From: Letharia columbiana
Lineage: Eukaryota > Ascomycota > Lecanoromycetes > Lecanorales > Parmeliaceae
Direction of reading: 5' to 3'
DNA: 64,000 nucleotides
Assembly (NCBI RefSeq): GCF_014066305.1
Contig: NW_023501169.1
Span: 40,119 to 104,118 of the forward strand
The notes under the pieces were generated by a model. It made no database searches. It was not told where the DNA came from and saw only the letters and a program-made list of their open reading frames with translations. Numbering within the stretch: the stretch's first letter is position 1; every line of letters begins with the position of its first letter. The translations under genes and the position numbers were made by a program. Below are positions 48,101-59,115 of the stretch, in pieces.

Positions 48101-48250
48101 TATAATTATTAAGAAGAATTAAAAAATAAAATAAATTAAGAAATTAATAGTAATAGAGAGTTTAAATAGATAAATAAAATTATAATTAAAAGATTAGCGA
48201 ATATAATTAAAAAGCTTATAGATTAATTTTAAAGCGTTAAAACGTTATAT
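42190..48250 (+). mobile_element. Decayed Ty3/Gypsy retrotransposon, family X copy 2
   Basis: The left end (GTACTCGAAGCGAATTAATA, poly-T at about 42328) matches copy 1 at 19450 and copy 3 at 59790. The gag-like region has a degenerate zinc knuckle near 43660. Pol is recognisable: reverse transcriptase at 45495-45524 reads YLDNILIYSK, where the family has YLDD, so the Asp codon GAT became AAT. Before it lies FEY, VISFNLINI and INKVFKLYINIF (from FEYxVMPFGLTNA and NKVLRPYLD-like sequence). The integrase core region near 46970-47130 reads LISILLDNINLFYIIIINFI then TYNTILILINKLIKY. A 300-bp MITE interrupts it at 44335-44634. About 270 bp is duplicated in tandem (43735-44010 and 44020-44280). It is non-functional; the right end is approximate. 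Confidence 0.78.
44335..44634. mobile_element. 300-bp MITE inserted in family X copy 2
   Basis: TA at 44333-44334 and 44635-44636 flank an element that begins CAGAGGTCTGCATCGAAAGT and ends with its inverse (TAGAGGTCTGTATCGAAAGT read inverted). The TIR extends about 35 bp to a CCCGC/CTCGC core. The interior (CGGATAACGCC, CTAGCCAGGTTTCGG) is GC-rich and keeps CA and TG, in strong contrast to the RIP-mutated host element. Non-coding. Confidence 0.88.
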
Positions 48251-49377
48251 ATAATAAGAAAAATAGTTATTAGAATTATATATATAATTACTACTATCTA
48301 ATATTAATTTATCTATTCTTTTTATATTAAGAAATAATTATTTATTTAGAAAATCTATTAGATAATAAAAAGACTTAATATAAGAAGTAGCGAAAGAAGT
48401 AATTGAAGAGAGAGCGAAGATAGTAATATTATATCGAAGTTTCTTAATATAATAAATTATTATATATATTAACTATATACTTTAATATATATTAATTAAA
48501 ATTTATATTATTCTATATTTAAAGAATAAAATAAATATTCTTATTAGAGTAAGTTATAGCGAAGATAATAGCTTAATAATAAAGAGATATCGAGTCTACT
48601 CTATATATATAACTTTTATAAAAGTATTATTTATATTTATACTAATATAAGCTAATAAAAAACGCGATATAAATTATATAAAAATTATATATAAGTATAT
48701 ATATATAATAGAAGTAAAAGAGAATTAATATATATTAGCGTAATCTCTAAATTATTTAATATTTCTTTTATTTATAAATAAAGATAGAAATAATAGTAGA
48801 AGAAGCTATTAAGTCTTTTTAGCTAAATATATATTTAGAATAAATATAAATATCTATTAGTTATAGTAGATATAATAAGAATTATAATAACTATAAAAAC
48901 TTAATAACTTATAAAATTATAAGAGCGAAGATTACTTATTACTATTAATATATTAATATATTTCTTATATTATCTAAAAAGTATTATAAAGTATTTTTTA
49001 AGATATTTATTATATATAAAGTTAATTTAAATAACTTTAATCTTACTTAACTATTACTTTAATTAATATATATATTATATTATTATAATAATATATAGCT
49101 CGCTATTATAATATTATAATAAAAATAAATAAAAATAAGATAATAGATATAGAGAAAGATTAAGTACTTATTAATATTAATATTAATATTATTATTTAAA
49201 AAAATAAAAAGTTAGATTAAAAGTAAGACTTTTATACTTATTAGCGCGACTTTTATAATTATAATAATAGAATTATTATAATTATTAAAGTAATAATAAT
49301 TATAATAGCGTATAATAATAGTAATAATAGTATATTATAATAGAATAGTAATACGTCTATATTCTATTAATTAAGAT

Positions 49378-51256
49378 AAGTAAAGACCTATAAATTAAAT
49401 TTATAAAGTTGAATTTTTCTAAGTTAAATCGAATTTTAGCTTTAGCTCTAAGTTAAATTAAACTCTAATTACTTACTATACGTTTTTAATCTATATATAA
49501 ATATATATATATAAAGAGAGACGCGCTAAGATCTAATTAGAAAGGTATATTAAGTATAAAGAATTAATTTATAATAATTATCTATAAAAAATAGAGAAAG
49601 ACTACGTTCTTATAGTAAGAAGTATCGAAATATCGAAAAGAAATGGAGACAACGTGCTAATTAGTGGTGTGAATCTCACAATATCTCCTGCCGCAGTGAA
49701 ATTTTCGAATAATGAAATAGCTGTAGACATCGGATGGTTTTAATTCGTTCAAATATGCATTGGAGAGCATATGACGTGGGATCTTGGAGAGCTGAGCCGT
49801 GTTCTTGGTGCTGGGGGCCTTATTGCCGCTTGGTTTCTCCGCAGTGTTCTCCATAGTATTCTCCGCAGTATTCTCCGTATTTGCCTATTGTAGTTCCTTC
49901 TCTTACTCCTCAATATAGTGGGGATAACAGGCTAAGTTGCAGTGGTGTTCTCCGCTTGCTGAGTGATAATTTGATATGGAACCGTGGAGAGCATATGATG
50001 TGGGATCTTGGAGAGCTGAGCCGTGTTCTTGGTGCTGGGGGCCTTGTTGCCGCTTGGTTTTCTCCGCAGTGTTCTCCGCATTTGCCTGTTATAGTTCCTC
50101 CTCTTACTCCTTAATGTAGTGGGGATAACAGGCTAAGTTGCAGTGGTGTTCTCCGCTTGCTGAGTGATAATTTGATGTGGAACCGTGGAGAGCATATGAT
50201 GTGGGATCTTGGAGAGCTGAGCCGTGTTCTTGGTGCTGGGAGCCTTGTTGCCGCTTGGTTTCTCCGCAGTGTTCTCCGCATTTGCCGGTTGTAGTTCCTC
50301 CTCTTGCTCCTTCTCTTATAGGGAGAGTATCAGACTGAGTGGCTAGCTGAGTGGCTGACTGAGTGGATGACTGATATGATGTGGGATCTTGGAGAGCTGA
50401 GCCGTGTTTTTGACGATGGTGGCCTTGTTGCCGCTTGGTTTCTCCGCAGTGTTCTCCGCATTTGCCGGTTGTAGTTCCTCCTCTTGCTCCTTCTCTTATA
50501 GGGAGAGTATCAGACTGAGTGGCTAGCTGAGTGGCTGACTGAGTGGATGACTGATATGATGTGGGATCTTGGAGAGCTGAGCCGTGTTTTTGACGATGGT
50601 GGCCTTGTTGCCGCTTGGTTTCTCCGCAGTGTTCTCCGCATTTGCCGGTTGTAGTTCCTCCTCTTGCTCCTTCTCTTATAGGGAGAGTATCAGACTGAGT
50701 GGCTAGCTGAGTGGCTGACTGAGTGGATGACTGATATGATGTGGGATCTTGGAGAGCTGAGCCGTGTTTTTGACGATGGTGGCCTTGTTGCCGCTTGGTT
50801 TCTCCGCAGTGTTCTCCGCATTTGCCTGCTCTTGCTCCTTCTCTTGTAGGGAGAGTATCAGACTGAGTGGCTAGCTGAGTGGCTGACTGAGTGGATGACT
50901 GATATGACGTGGGATCTTGGAGAGCTGAGCTGTGTTTTTGACGATGGTGGCCTTATTGCCGCTTGGTTTCTCCGCAGTGTTCTTCGCATTTACCTATTAT
51001 AGTTCCTCCTCTTACTTTTTCTCTTATAGAGTATTAGACTGAGTGGCTAGCTAAGTAGCTGACTAAGTGAATAACTAATATAACGTGGGATCTTGAAGAG
51101 CTAAGCCGTGTTCTTGACGATAATAACCTTATTACCGCTTAGTTTCTCTATAGTATTCTCCGCATTTGCCTATTATAGTTCCTCCTCTTACTTCTTCTCT
51201 TATAGAGAGAGTATTAGACTGAGTAACTAGCTGAGTAACTAACTAAGTAAATATCT
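49378..51256 (+). mobile_element. Left part of the long-TIR element T (copy T1), partly spared by RIP
   Basis: It begins AAGTAAAGACCTATAAATTA and follows the same sequence as T2 at 54415 for about 450 bp (AAGTTGAATTTTTCTAAGTT, GAGAGACGCG, TTAGTGGTGTGAATC). It then runs into a tandem satellite. The right terminus of T is missing: at about 51257 the family Y right arm begins. CA/TG loss is strong up to about 49620 and then disappears. Confidence 0.68.
49776..51240. repeat. Tandem satellite, period about 180 bp, largely free of RIP
   Basis: Eight units are marked by GTGGGATCTTGGAGAGCTGA or its mutated form at 49776, 50000, 50201, 50381, 50561, 50741, 50909 and 51085. The three middle intervals are exactly 180 bp and those units look identical. 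Each unit has CCGCTTGGTTTCTCCGCAGT, CTCCGCATTTGCC and CTCCTTCTCTTATAGGGAGA, then a short internal repeat of CTGAGTGGMT. The minus strand encodes a repetitive open stretch (ENTAEKPSGNKA then KNTAQLSKIP) of unknown meaning. The last unit and a half carry progressive C-to-T type changes. Confidence 0.88.
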
Positions 51257-52600
51257 TAGCGAGTAGTAGCGACCTTCTTTTACTATATATATACGATAAA
51301 TATACGATTATTTTATTAAGACGTATTAGTAAATTACCTCCGCCTTTAAACGATAAAGAATAAAAAACGAATTAAATAATTAACGGTTATATATCTTAGT
51401 ACGTATTAATAAAAAATCGTATCGAGTTAAAATAACTATAATATTTTAAATACGTTTTATAGATTAAAACCGTTATAACACCGTTGCGATACCGTTACGA
51501 TATCATTATGAAATCGAGAAATCGTTATAAAATTAAAAACTATTTCGAAAAGAATAAAAAAATTAGGACTGCAATATTAGTTAAGGTCTATTAAGAATAG
51601 AATATTTATAAAATTAATTAATTTTAAATAAAAGATATATTCGTTAATAATTCGAACTATAAGATAATCTTACTTTATAAATTTTTATTACTCGACTAAA
51701 TTTACTTAAGCTAGAGATGAGTTTATTTAACTATATTAAGTAGTTTATATAAATCTATTATTACTAAGATATTTATATAAATATCGTTATTCTATTAATT
51801 TATAATTACTATCGTAATAAATTAGATCCTCCGATTTAACGTATTAAAATTTAATACGCTTATTAAGAGAAATTAATTTACATCTGTAAATCTGAAAAGT
51901 TTCTGCAAAATTTGAAATTGCTAATCGCGCGTTTGTTATAGAAATTATAAAATTCGTCGAATTAGTAAATCTAATTAGAATTCGCTTAAATTCTATCGAT
52001 TTAGTAAATCTGATTAGAATTCGCTTAAATTTCGTCGGTTTAATAACTATCTTAATTTTTTCTATTAGTTCTATTAGTTTAATAGCAATACGTATAAAAA
52101 AAGAAAAGTTTTAATAATCGATATTACGACGATAAGATTTTACGATAATAAGTATTAACGTTAATTTAAATTTAGCTATAAAATTAAATAATTTAATAAA
52201 ATTAGTCGCGTAGATAATACTCTAATATAGCGTATAATAATACGTATATTAATAATAATATATATTAATATTATATATATATAGAATAATACTTAGAGTA
52301 TATTAGAGTATATTACGTAAAAATTTTAAAGTTACTAAAATTTTTTAAAGTTATTAAACTAGTAGAACTAGTAGAAAGAATTAGAATAGTTACTAAATCG
52401 GCGAAAAGAGTTAAATATAGATAAAGTCTATTAAATAAACTAAATCGTACTTATAATACGAACTCGGCGGAAATCGTACGAAAAGAAACTTTTTAGATTT
52501 GCAGATATATTATTATTTTAAAAAAAGCACTATCAAAAATATATAACGTATTTAATTTCTTTCGAAATTATAATTGCATTATAAAGCTATCGTTAAAAGA
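51257..52600. repeat. Right arm of the 12.9-kb inverted repeat pair (family Y), split by a MITE
   Basis: 51257-51880 plus 52508-52600 together form the reverse complement of 39685-40400. The 627-bp insertion between them is described separately. Its outer edge reads CTATCGTTAAAAGACGATAA, the RIP-altered partner of CGCCTTTTGGCGGT. Confidence 0.75.
51881..52507. mobile_element. 627-bp TIR element with TA target duplication, empty site preserved in the other Y arm
   Basis: Its ends are CATCTGTAAATCTGAAAAGT and, inverted, TATCTGCAAATCTAAAAAGT (transitions only). The flanks are TA at 51879-51880 and at 52508-52509. In the left Y arm (near 39780-39800, inverted) the same site is uninterrupted: AGAAATTAATCTACTATCG. 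This fixes the borders and the TA duplication. The interior is AT-rich and non-coding. An inverted, end-truncated copy lies at 56454-57010. Confidence 0.85.
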
Positions 52601-52639
52601 CGATAAATCTTATTAATTTAATTAAGATATAGTTAATGT

Positions 52640-53600
52640 AATTTATAATTCTTCGCTAAGATAATTAAGTAACTAGTTAACGATTTAACTAAGTAGATTA
52701 TTAAGCTAATAGAATAAATAGTATTAATTAAGCGGCTAATCGAGTATCGCTAACTTAGAAGAAGTATATAGAGAAGAACGATAGCTATAAATCCGTTTAG
52801 ACTCTTTTTAAAAGTCTTTTAACGCGTTTATAAGTAGTAATAAATAGCTATTAAGTCTATTAAGCTCGCTTATAACCTCGATTACTAGTAGTAATAAATT
52901 TATCGAGAGATAATTTAGAGGCGTTAGTAAGAAATTTAAAAGACGGGTAAAAGAAATATATATCTTAGATATTTAGTAATATTTAATAGATTAATAGAAT
53001 TATAGAAGAAATATAATTAAAATAGAGTAATAAAGAATAAATAGAGGAGAAAGACGCGTTTTAAAAGATAATATCGCTAAGTAAAAAGATATTATCGCTA
53101 ACTTAAAAGATATCTATAGAGGAGAACATATTCGTTTAAACTCTTTTTAAGAGTTTTTTAACGCGTTTATAAGTAGTAGTAGATAGCTATTAAGCTCGCT
53201 TACGGCCTCGATTATTAATAATAATAAATTTATCGAGAAATAGTCTAAGAGTATTAATAGAGACTCTAAGAGATAGATAATAGAGATATATATATCTAAA
53301 ATATTAAATAATCTTTAAGCGAGAGATATCGAAGATAATTATATTTATATTAATAAAATTAATAGAATTAATAGAATAATAAAAGAAGAATAATTATATA
53401 AATAGATAAAAGAATTATTATTCGATCTCGAACGCGTTTAATATAACTATTATAACTATTATATTTAAATATTTATTTAATCTATTAATAGTAGATTAAA
53501 CTTTATTATTTTTATAGCGTTAGAAAGCGTATATTAAGCTCTATAATTTATTAAATTATAAAGAAATAATATTTATAGAGAGCTAGTTATTTTAGAGTAT
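52640..53600 (+). repeat. Internal module of element T, two tandem diverged copies
   Basis: The landmarks AACGCGTTTATAAGTAGTAR and ATTTATCGAGAGATAA recur at about 52830 and 53160, and again inside T2 at about 56030 (+) and 57660 (-). Allowing TAA/TAG for CAA/CAG, the plus strand is open over about 100 codons (LDSF*KSFNAFISSNK, LLSLLSSLITSI), so this may be a decayed coding region. No family recognised. Confidence 0.55.
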
Positions 53601-53762
53601 AAAACTTCTATATATAAATTTTTAATAAGAGAGCTTAAGAGAGCTAGCGGGCTAATTTAGTTAGTCTAATTAAAAGACGTAATAATCTCGAATTTATAAT
53701 TAACTATATATATAAATTTAAGATTTTCTAATTTAGCTCTATCTTATTCTATTATATATATA

Positions 53763-54375
53763 TAATAGAATAAGATAGAGCTAAATTAGAAAATCTTGAA
53801 TTTATATATATAGCTAATTATCAATTCGTTAGGTCTACGCTTTTTGATTAGACACCGCGGGTAAATAAATTAGCGTCCGCAACCATCAAAATCTCGCCCT
53901 CCCGCGCCTCCCTCATCAAAAAAATAGGTGTACATTATTGACATATAGAATAACTTTTTTGTTTTCTATTAAAATTTTGAGATTTTTTTTTTCAATTTTG
54001 AAGCGCTGTTTATGCTTTCCGAATTTTTAAGAATTTTGAAATTTAGTCTTATAATTATTAAAGCGCAAGGAATTCAAATATCGCTCACCAAAGTTCGCGG
54101 ACAGCCGGACAGCCCTGATCAAAAAACAGGTACACATTATTTGATTTTAAAATAACTTTTTTGTTTTCTATTAAAATTTTAAAATTTTGTTTTAAAATTA
54201 TAGAACGAAATGTGGGCTTTTAGATAAAAAAAGAATTACTAAATTTAGTCTTATGAATGTTTAAAGGTAACGAATTTAAATGTCGCCTATCAAAAGTTCG
54301 CTCACCAAATTTACTCGACAGCCCTGATTAAAAAAAATGATTATGAATTTAATTTATAGGCCTTTACTCGTAATA
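53763..54375 (-). repeat. Family R repeat, best preserved copy (inverted)
   Basis: Read on the minus strand it runs from GAGTAAAGGCCTATAAATTA to CTATCTTATTCTATTATA. CA and TG are partly retained (ACCATCAAAATCTCGCCC, GGTGTACATTATTGACATAT), making it the least mutated copy. Immediately left, 53698-53762 is the inverted partner of its end, forming a palindrome with arms of about 60 bp. Confidence 0.82.
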
Positions 54376-56453
54376 TATATAAGACTAATAAGTCTATAGT
54401 ATTTAATTAGTATATATAAGTAAAGGCCTATAAATTAAATTTATAAAGTTAAATTTTTCTAAGTTAAATCGAATTTTAGCTCTAGCTCTAAGTTAAATCG
54501 AACTCTAATCGCTTACTATACGTTTTTAATCTACTTTTAATATTATAAAATTAATTTAATCTATATAGTATATAGATATATATATATAAAGAGAGACGCG
54601 TTAAGATTTAATTAGAAAGATATATTAAGTATAAAGAATTAATTCGTAATAATTATCTATAAAAAATAGAGAAAGACTATATTCTTATAATAAGAAGTAT
54701 CGAAATATCGAAAAGAAATAGAGATAACGTATTAATTAGTGGTGTAAATTCTATAATATCTTCTATCGTAGTAAAATCTTTCGAATAATAAAATAGCTAT
54801 AGATATCGAACGATTTTAATTCGTCTAAATATATATCGTTCGATATTTCTTCTATAGAGATTTAATTAACTAAAATAAAGATAATATATTAATTAGTAGT
54901 ATAAATTCTATAATATCTTCTATCGTAGTAAAATCTTTCGAATAATAAAATAGCTATAAATATCGAATAGTTTTAATTCGTCTAAATATATATCGTTTAA
55001 TATTTCTTCTATAAAGATCTAATTAACTATAATTATCGTAGTAGATTCTTCTCTTATAACGTTATTATAGTAATATATTATATTAATATAATAGAAATAA
55101 TAGATTAAGTTATAGTAATATTCTTTACTTATTAAGTAATAATTTAATATAGAACGTAGAGAGTATATAACGTGGAATCTTAAAGAGCTAAGTCGTATTC
55201 TTAACGATAATAATCTTATTACCACTTGATTTCTCCGTAGTATTCTTCGTAATATTCTTTATAGTATTCTCCGTATTTATTTATTATAGTTACTTCTCTT
55301 ACTTCTTCTCTTAATTAGTAAATTAGTAGAATTATAAAAGAAATATAATTATATAAATAGAATTAATATAGTAAGAATAATAGATTAAGTTATAGTAATA
55401 TTCTTCGCTTACTAAGTAATAATTTAATATAAAATTATAAAGAGTATATAACGTGGGATCTTAAAGAGCTAAGTCGTATTCTTAACGATAATAATCTTAT
55501 TACCGCTTAGTTTCTCCGTAGTATTCTTCGCATTTATCTATTATAGTATCTTCTCTTACTTCTCCTCTTAATTAATAGATTAATAGAATTATAGAAGAAA
55601 TATAATTATATAAATAGATGAAAGAATTATTTTATAGAGAGTATATAACGTAAGATCTTAGAGAGCTAAGTTGTATTCTTCGCAGTATTCTCCGTAGTAT
55701 TCTCCGCATTTATCTATTATAGTTTCTTCTCTTACTTCTTTTCTTATAGAGTATTAAATTAAATAGCTAGCTAAGTAGCTAACTAAGTAAATAACTAAGT
55801 AATTAATTAACGATCTAATTAAGTAAATTATTAAGCTAATAAAATAGATAGTATTAATTAAGCGACTAAGAAATATAATTAAAATAAGATAATAAAGAAC
55901 GAATTAAGAAGAAAGACGCGTTTTAAAAGATAATATCGTTAAATTAAAAGATATTATCGCTAGCTTAAGAGGAGTATATAGAGAAGAACGATAGCTATAA
56001 ATTCGTTCGAGCTCTTTTTAAAGACTTTCTAACGCGTTTATAAGTAGTAGTAGATAGCTATTAAACTCGCTTATAACCTCGATTATTAATAATAGCGAAT
56101 TCGTTAAGAGATAATCTAGAAGCGTTAATAGAGGCTCTAAGAGGCGAGTAAAAGAAATATATATATCTAAAGCGTTTAGTAACGTTTCCGCGAGAGGTAT
56201 CGAGAACGATTATATTTATATTAATAAAATTAATAGATTAATAGAGTAGTAAAAGAATAATAATTATATAAATAGATAAAAGAATTATTATTCGATTCTA
56301 AATTCTCGAACACGTTTAATATAATTATAATATTTAAATATTAGTTTAATTTATTAATAGTAGACTAAACTTTATTATTTTTATAGTATTAGAAAGCGTA
56401 AAGCGAGCTTTATAATTTAAGAAATTATAAAATAACTATATCTATCGTAAACA

Positions 56454-57010
56454 TCTATAAATCTGAAAGTTTCTTTTGTATAATTTGTTCGTATTTAAGT
56501 CGATTTAGTTTATTTAATAGACTTTATCTATATTTAACTTTTTCGTTAGTTTAATAACTATTCTAACTCTTTTCGCAGTTCTATTAATTTAGTAACTTTA
56601 AAAATTTTTAGTAACTTTAAAATTTTGCGTAATATACTTTAATATATTCTAAGTACTATTCTATATATATATAATATTAATATATATTATTATTAATATA
56701 TGTATTATTATACGTATATTAGGTATTATCTAGGACTAATTTTATTAAATCGTTTAATTCTATAGTTAAATTTAAGTTAGCGTTAATATTTATTACTATA
56801 AAATCTTATTATCGTAATATTTTTCTTTTTTTTTATATATATTACTTAAACTAATAGAACTAATAGAAAAAATTAAAATAGTTATTAAATCGGCGAATTT
56901 AGTAAATTCTAATTAGATTTACTAAATCGATAATTTGCGAATTCTAATTAGATTTACTAATTCGACGATTTTATAATTTCGATAAACGCGCTATTTCAAT
57001 TTACTTTTTT
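56454..57010 (-). mobile_element. Inverted, truncated copy of the 627-bp TIR element
   Basis: It begins CATCTATAAATCTGAAAGTT and follows the reverse complement of 51881-52507 (TTTAGTTTATTTAATAGACT, ATTATTATACGTATATTA). The far TIR is missing, ending near CGCGCTATTTCAATTT. RIP-mutated. Confidence 0.7.
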
Positions 57011-57869
57011 TGTAAGCTAAGTACTTTAAAATATAAGACTTCTATATATAAATTTTTAATAAGAAAATATAAAAGAGTTATTAAATTAATTTAGTTAATT
57101 TAATTAAAGAGCGTAGTAACTATAAAAGAATAAGATAGAGCTAAGCTATAAAATCTTAAATTTATATATATAATTAATTATTAATTTAGAATTATTACGC
57201 TTTTTAATTAGACCGACTAAATTAGCTTAATAGTCTTTTTAAACTTTCTTATTAAAAATTTATATATAGAAGTTTTATACTCTAAAATAACTAGCTCTTT
57301 ATAAATATTATTACTTTATAATTTCGTAAATTATAAAGCTCAGTTTACGCTTTCTAATAATATAAAAATTTCGAAGTTTAATCTACTATTAATAAATTAA
57401 ATAAATATTTAAATATTATAATTATATTAAACGCGTTTAGATAATAATTCTTTTATTTATTTATATAATTATTATTCTTTTATTACTCTATTAATTTTAT
57501 TAATTTTATTAATATAAATATAATCGTTTTCGATATTCCTCGCGAAAATATTACTAAATATTTTAGATATATATACTTCTTTTATTTACCTCTTAGAGTC
57601 TCTATTAACGCGAATTTATTATTATTAATAATTAAGACCGTAAGCGAGCTTAATAGCTATTTATTATTATTTATAAACGCGTTAGAAAGCTTTTAAAAAG
57701 AGTCTAAATAAATTTATAGCTATTATTCTCTCTTATATACTACTTAATTAATTATTTAATTAATATTATCTACTCTATTAACTTAATAATTTACTTAATT
57801 AAATTATTAATTATTTATTTAATTATTTATTTAATTAGTTATTTAGCTAATTACTTAATTTAATATTTT

Positions 57870-58760
57870 ATAAAAAAAGAAATAAAAGAAGAAATTATAA
57901 TAGATAAATATAAAGAATATTATAAAGAAATTAAGTAATAATAAAATTATTATTATTAAGAATATAGTTTAGCTCTTTAAGATTTTATATTATATTAATT
58001 ATTTACTTAATTAATTACTTAGCTAATTACTTAATCTAATACTTTATAAAAAAAAAAAAAAGAGAAGAAATTATAATAGATAAATATAAAGAATACTACG
58101 AAGAAATTAAGCGATAATAAAATTCTTAATACTAAAAATACGACTTAGCTCTTTAAGATTCTATATTATATACTCTTTATAATTCTATATTAAATTATTA
58201 TTTAATAAGCGAAGAATATTATTATAACTTAATTTATTATCTCTATTATATTAAAAAGTAAGAGAAGAAATTATAATAAATAAATATAAAGAATATTATA
58301 GAGAATATTATAGAGAATATTATAGAGAAATTAAGTAATAATAAGATTTCTAATATTAAAAATACGCTTAGCTCTTTAAAATTCTATATTATATATTTTC
58401 TATAATTTTATATTAAATTATTATTTAGTAAGCGAAGAATATTATTATAATTTAATCTATTATCTCTATTATATTAAGAAGTAAGAGAAGAAATTATAAT
58501 AGATAAATATAAAGAATACTATAAAGAATATTATAAAGAATATTATAAAGAAATTAAGCGATAATAAAATTATTATTATTAAGAATATAACTTAGCTCTT
58601 TAAGATTCTATATTATATACTCTTTATAATTCTATATTAAATTATTACTTAATAAACGAAGAATATCGCTATAATTTAATTTATTATCTTTATTATATTA
58701 ATATAATATATTATTATAATAACGTTATAAGAGAAGAATCTACTATAATAATTATAGTTA
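57870..58760. repeat. RIP-mutated counterpart of the 180-bp satellite (inverted)
   Basis: Units of about 200-240 bp contain AGAAGAAATTATAATAGATA and AAATATAAAGAATA, then GAAATTAAGCGATAATAAAA. Read inverted these match the unmutated unit (CCGCTTGGTTTCTCCGCAGT, CTCCGCATTTGCC, TATAGTTCCTCCTC) by C-to-T and G-to-A changes only. Confidence 0.75.
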
Positions 58761-58819
58761 ATTAAATCTCTATAAAAGAAATATTATAAATAATATATAT
58801 TTAAATAAATTAAAATGTT

Positions 58820-59115
58820 CGATATCTTACTCTAATTGTTAAGGAATCATTATTTTATAGAGAATATGTTTTTTAGAAGATGTTGATTATCTATGTGTCT
58901 GGCCATTGTGTGCGGTGGCTGTGGCCTTGGTTCCTGGATCTTTTAATCTTCCTTAGAGATCTGCATTGTGCTTTTAAAAGGAAGGAATGCACCTGCTATT
59001 AGTGGTGTAAGAAATCTCCTGCTGGAATAAAAATTTTGAATGTGAAGTGACTGTGAACAAAATGAGTAATAGATGTTATAGTGACCTGAGATTGCTGAGA
59101 AACAAGCTGGCGATA
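58820..59115. repeat. Non-mutated island inside element T2
   Basis: About 300 bp keep normal CA/TG content (for example GTGTCTGGCCATTGTGTGCG). The segment TTAGTGGTGTAAGAAATCTC resembles the T1 sequence TTAGTGGTGTGAATCTCACA, so this is a related but diverged piece. No coding sequence was recognised. Confidence 0.55.

Noticed and set aside
49919..50137. TGGGGATAACAGGCTAAG, 15 of 18 bases like the I-SceI homing endonuclease site, at 49919 and 50120
   Set aside because: Mismatches occur at three positions, there is no homing endonuclease gene nearby, and the motif is just part of the satellite unit. Best seen as coincidence.
50341..51000. Regular tandem units that could be mistaken for a CRISPR array
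   Set aside because: Units are about 180 bp with no unique spacers, in eukaryotic DNA. It is a satellite.
55019..55225. Open frame of 68 codons in element T2
   Set aside because: It lies in RIP-mutated satellite sequence with Ile/Tyr-rich composition; no support.
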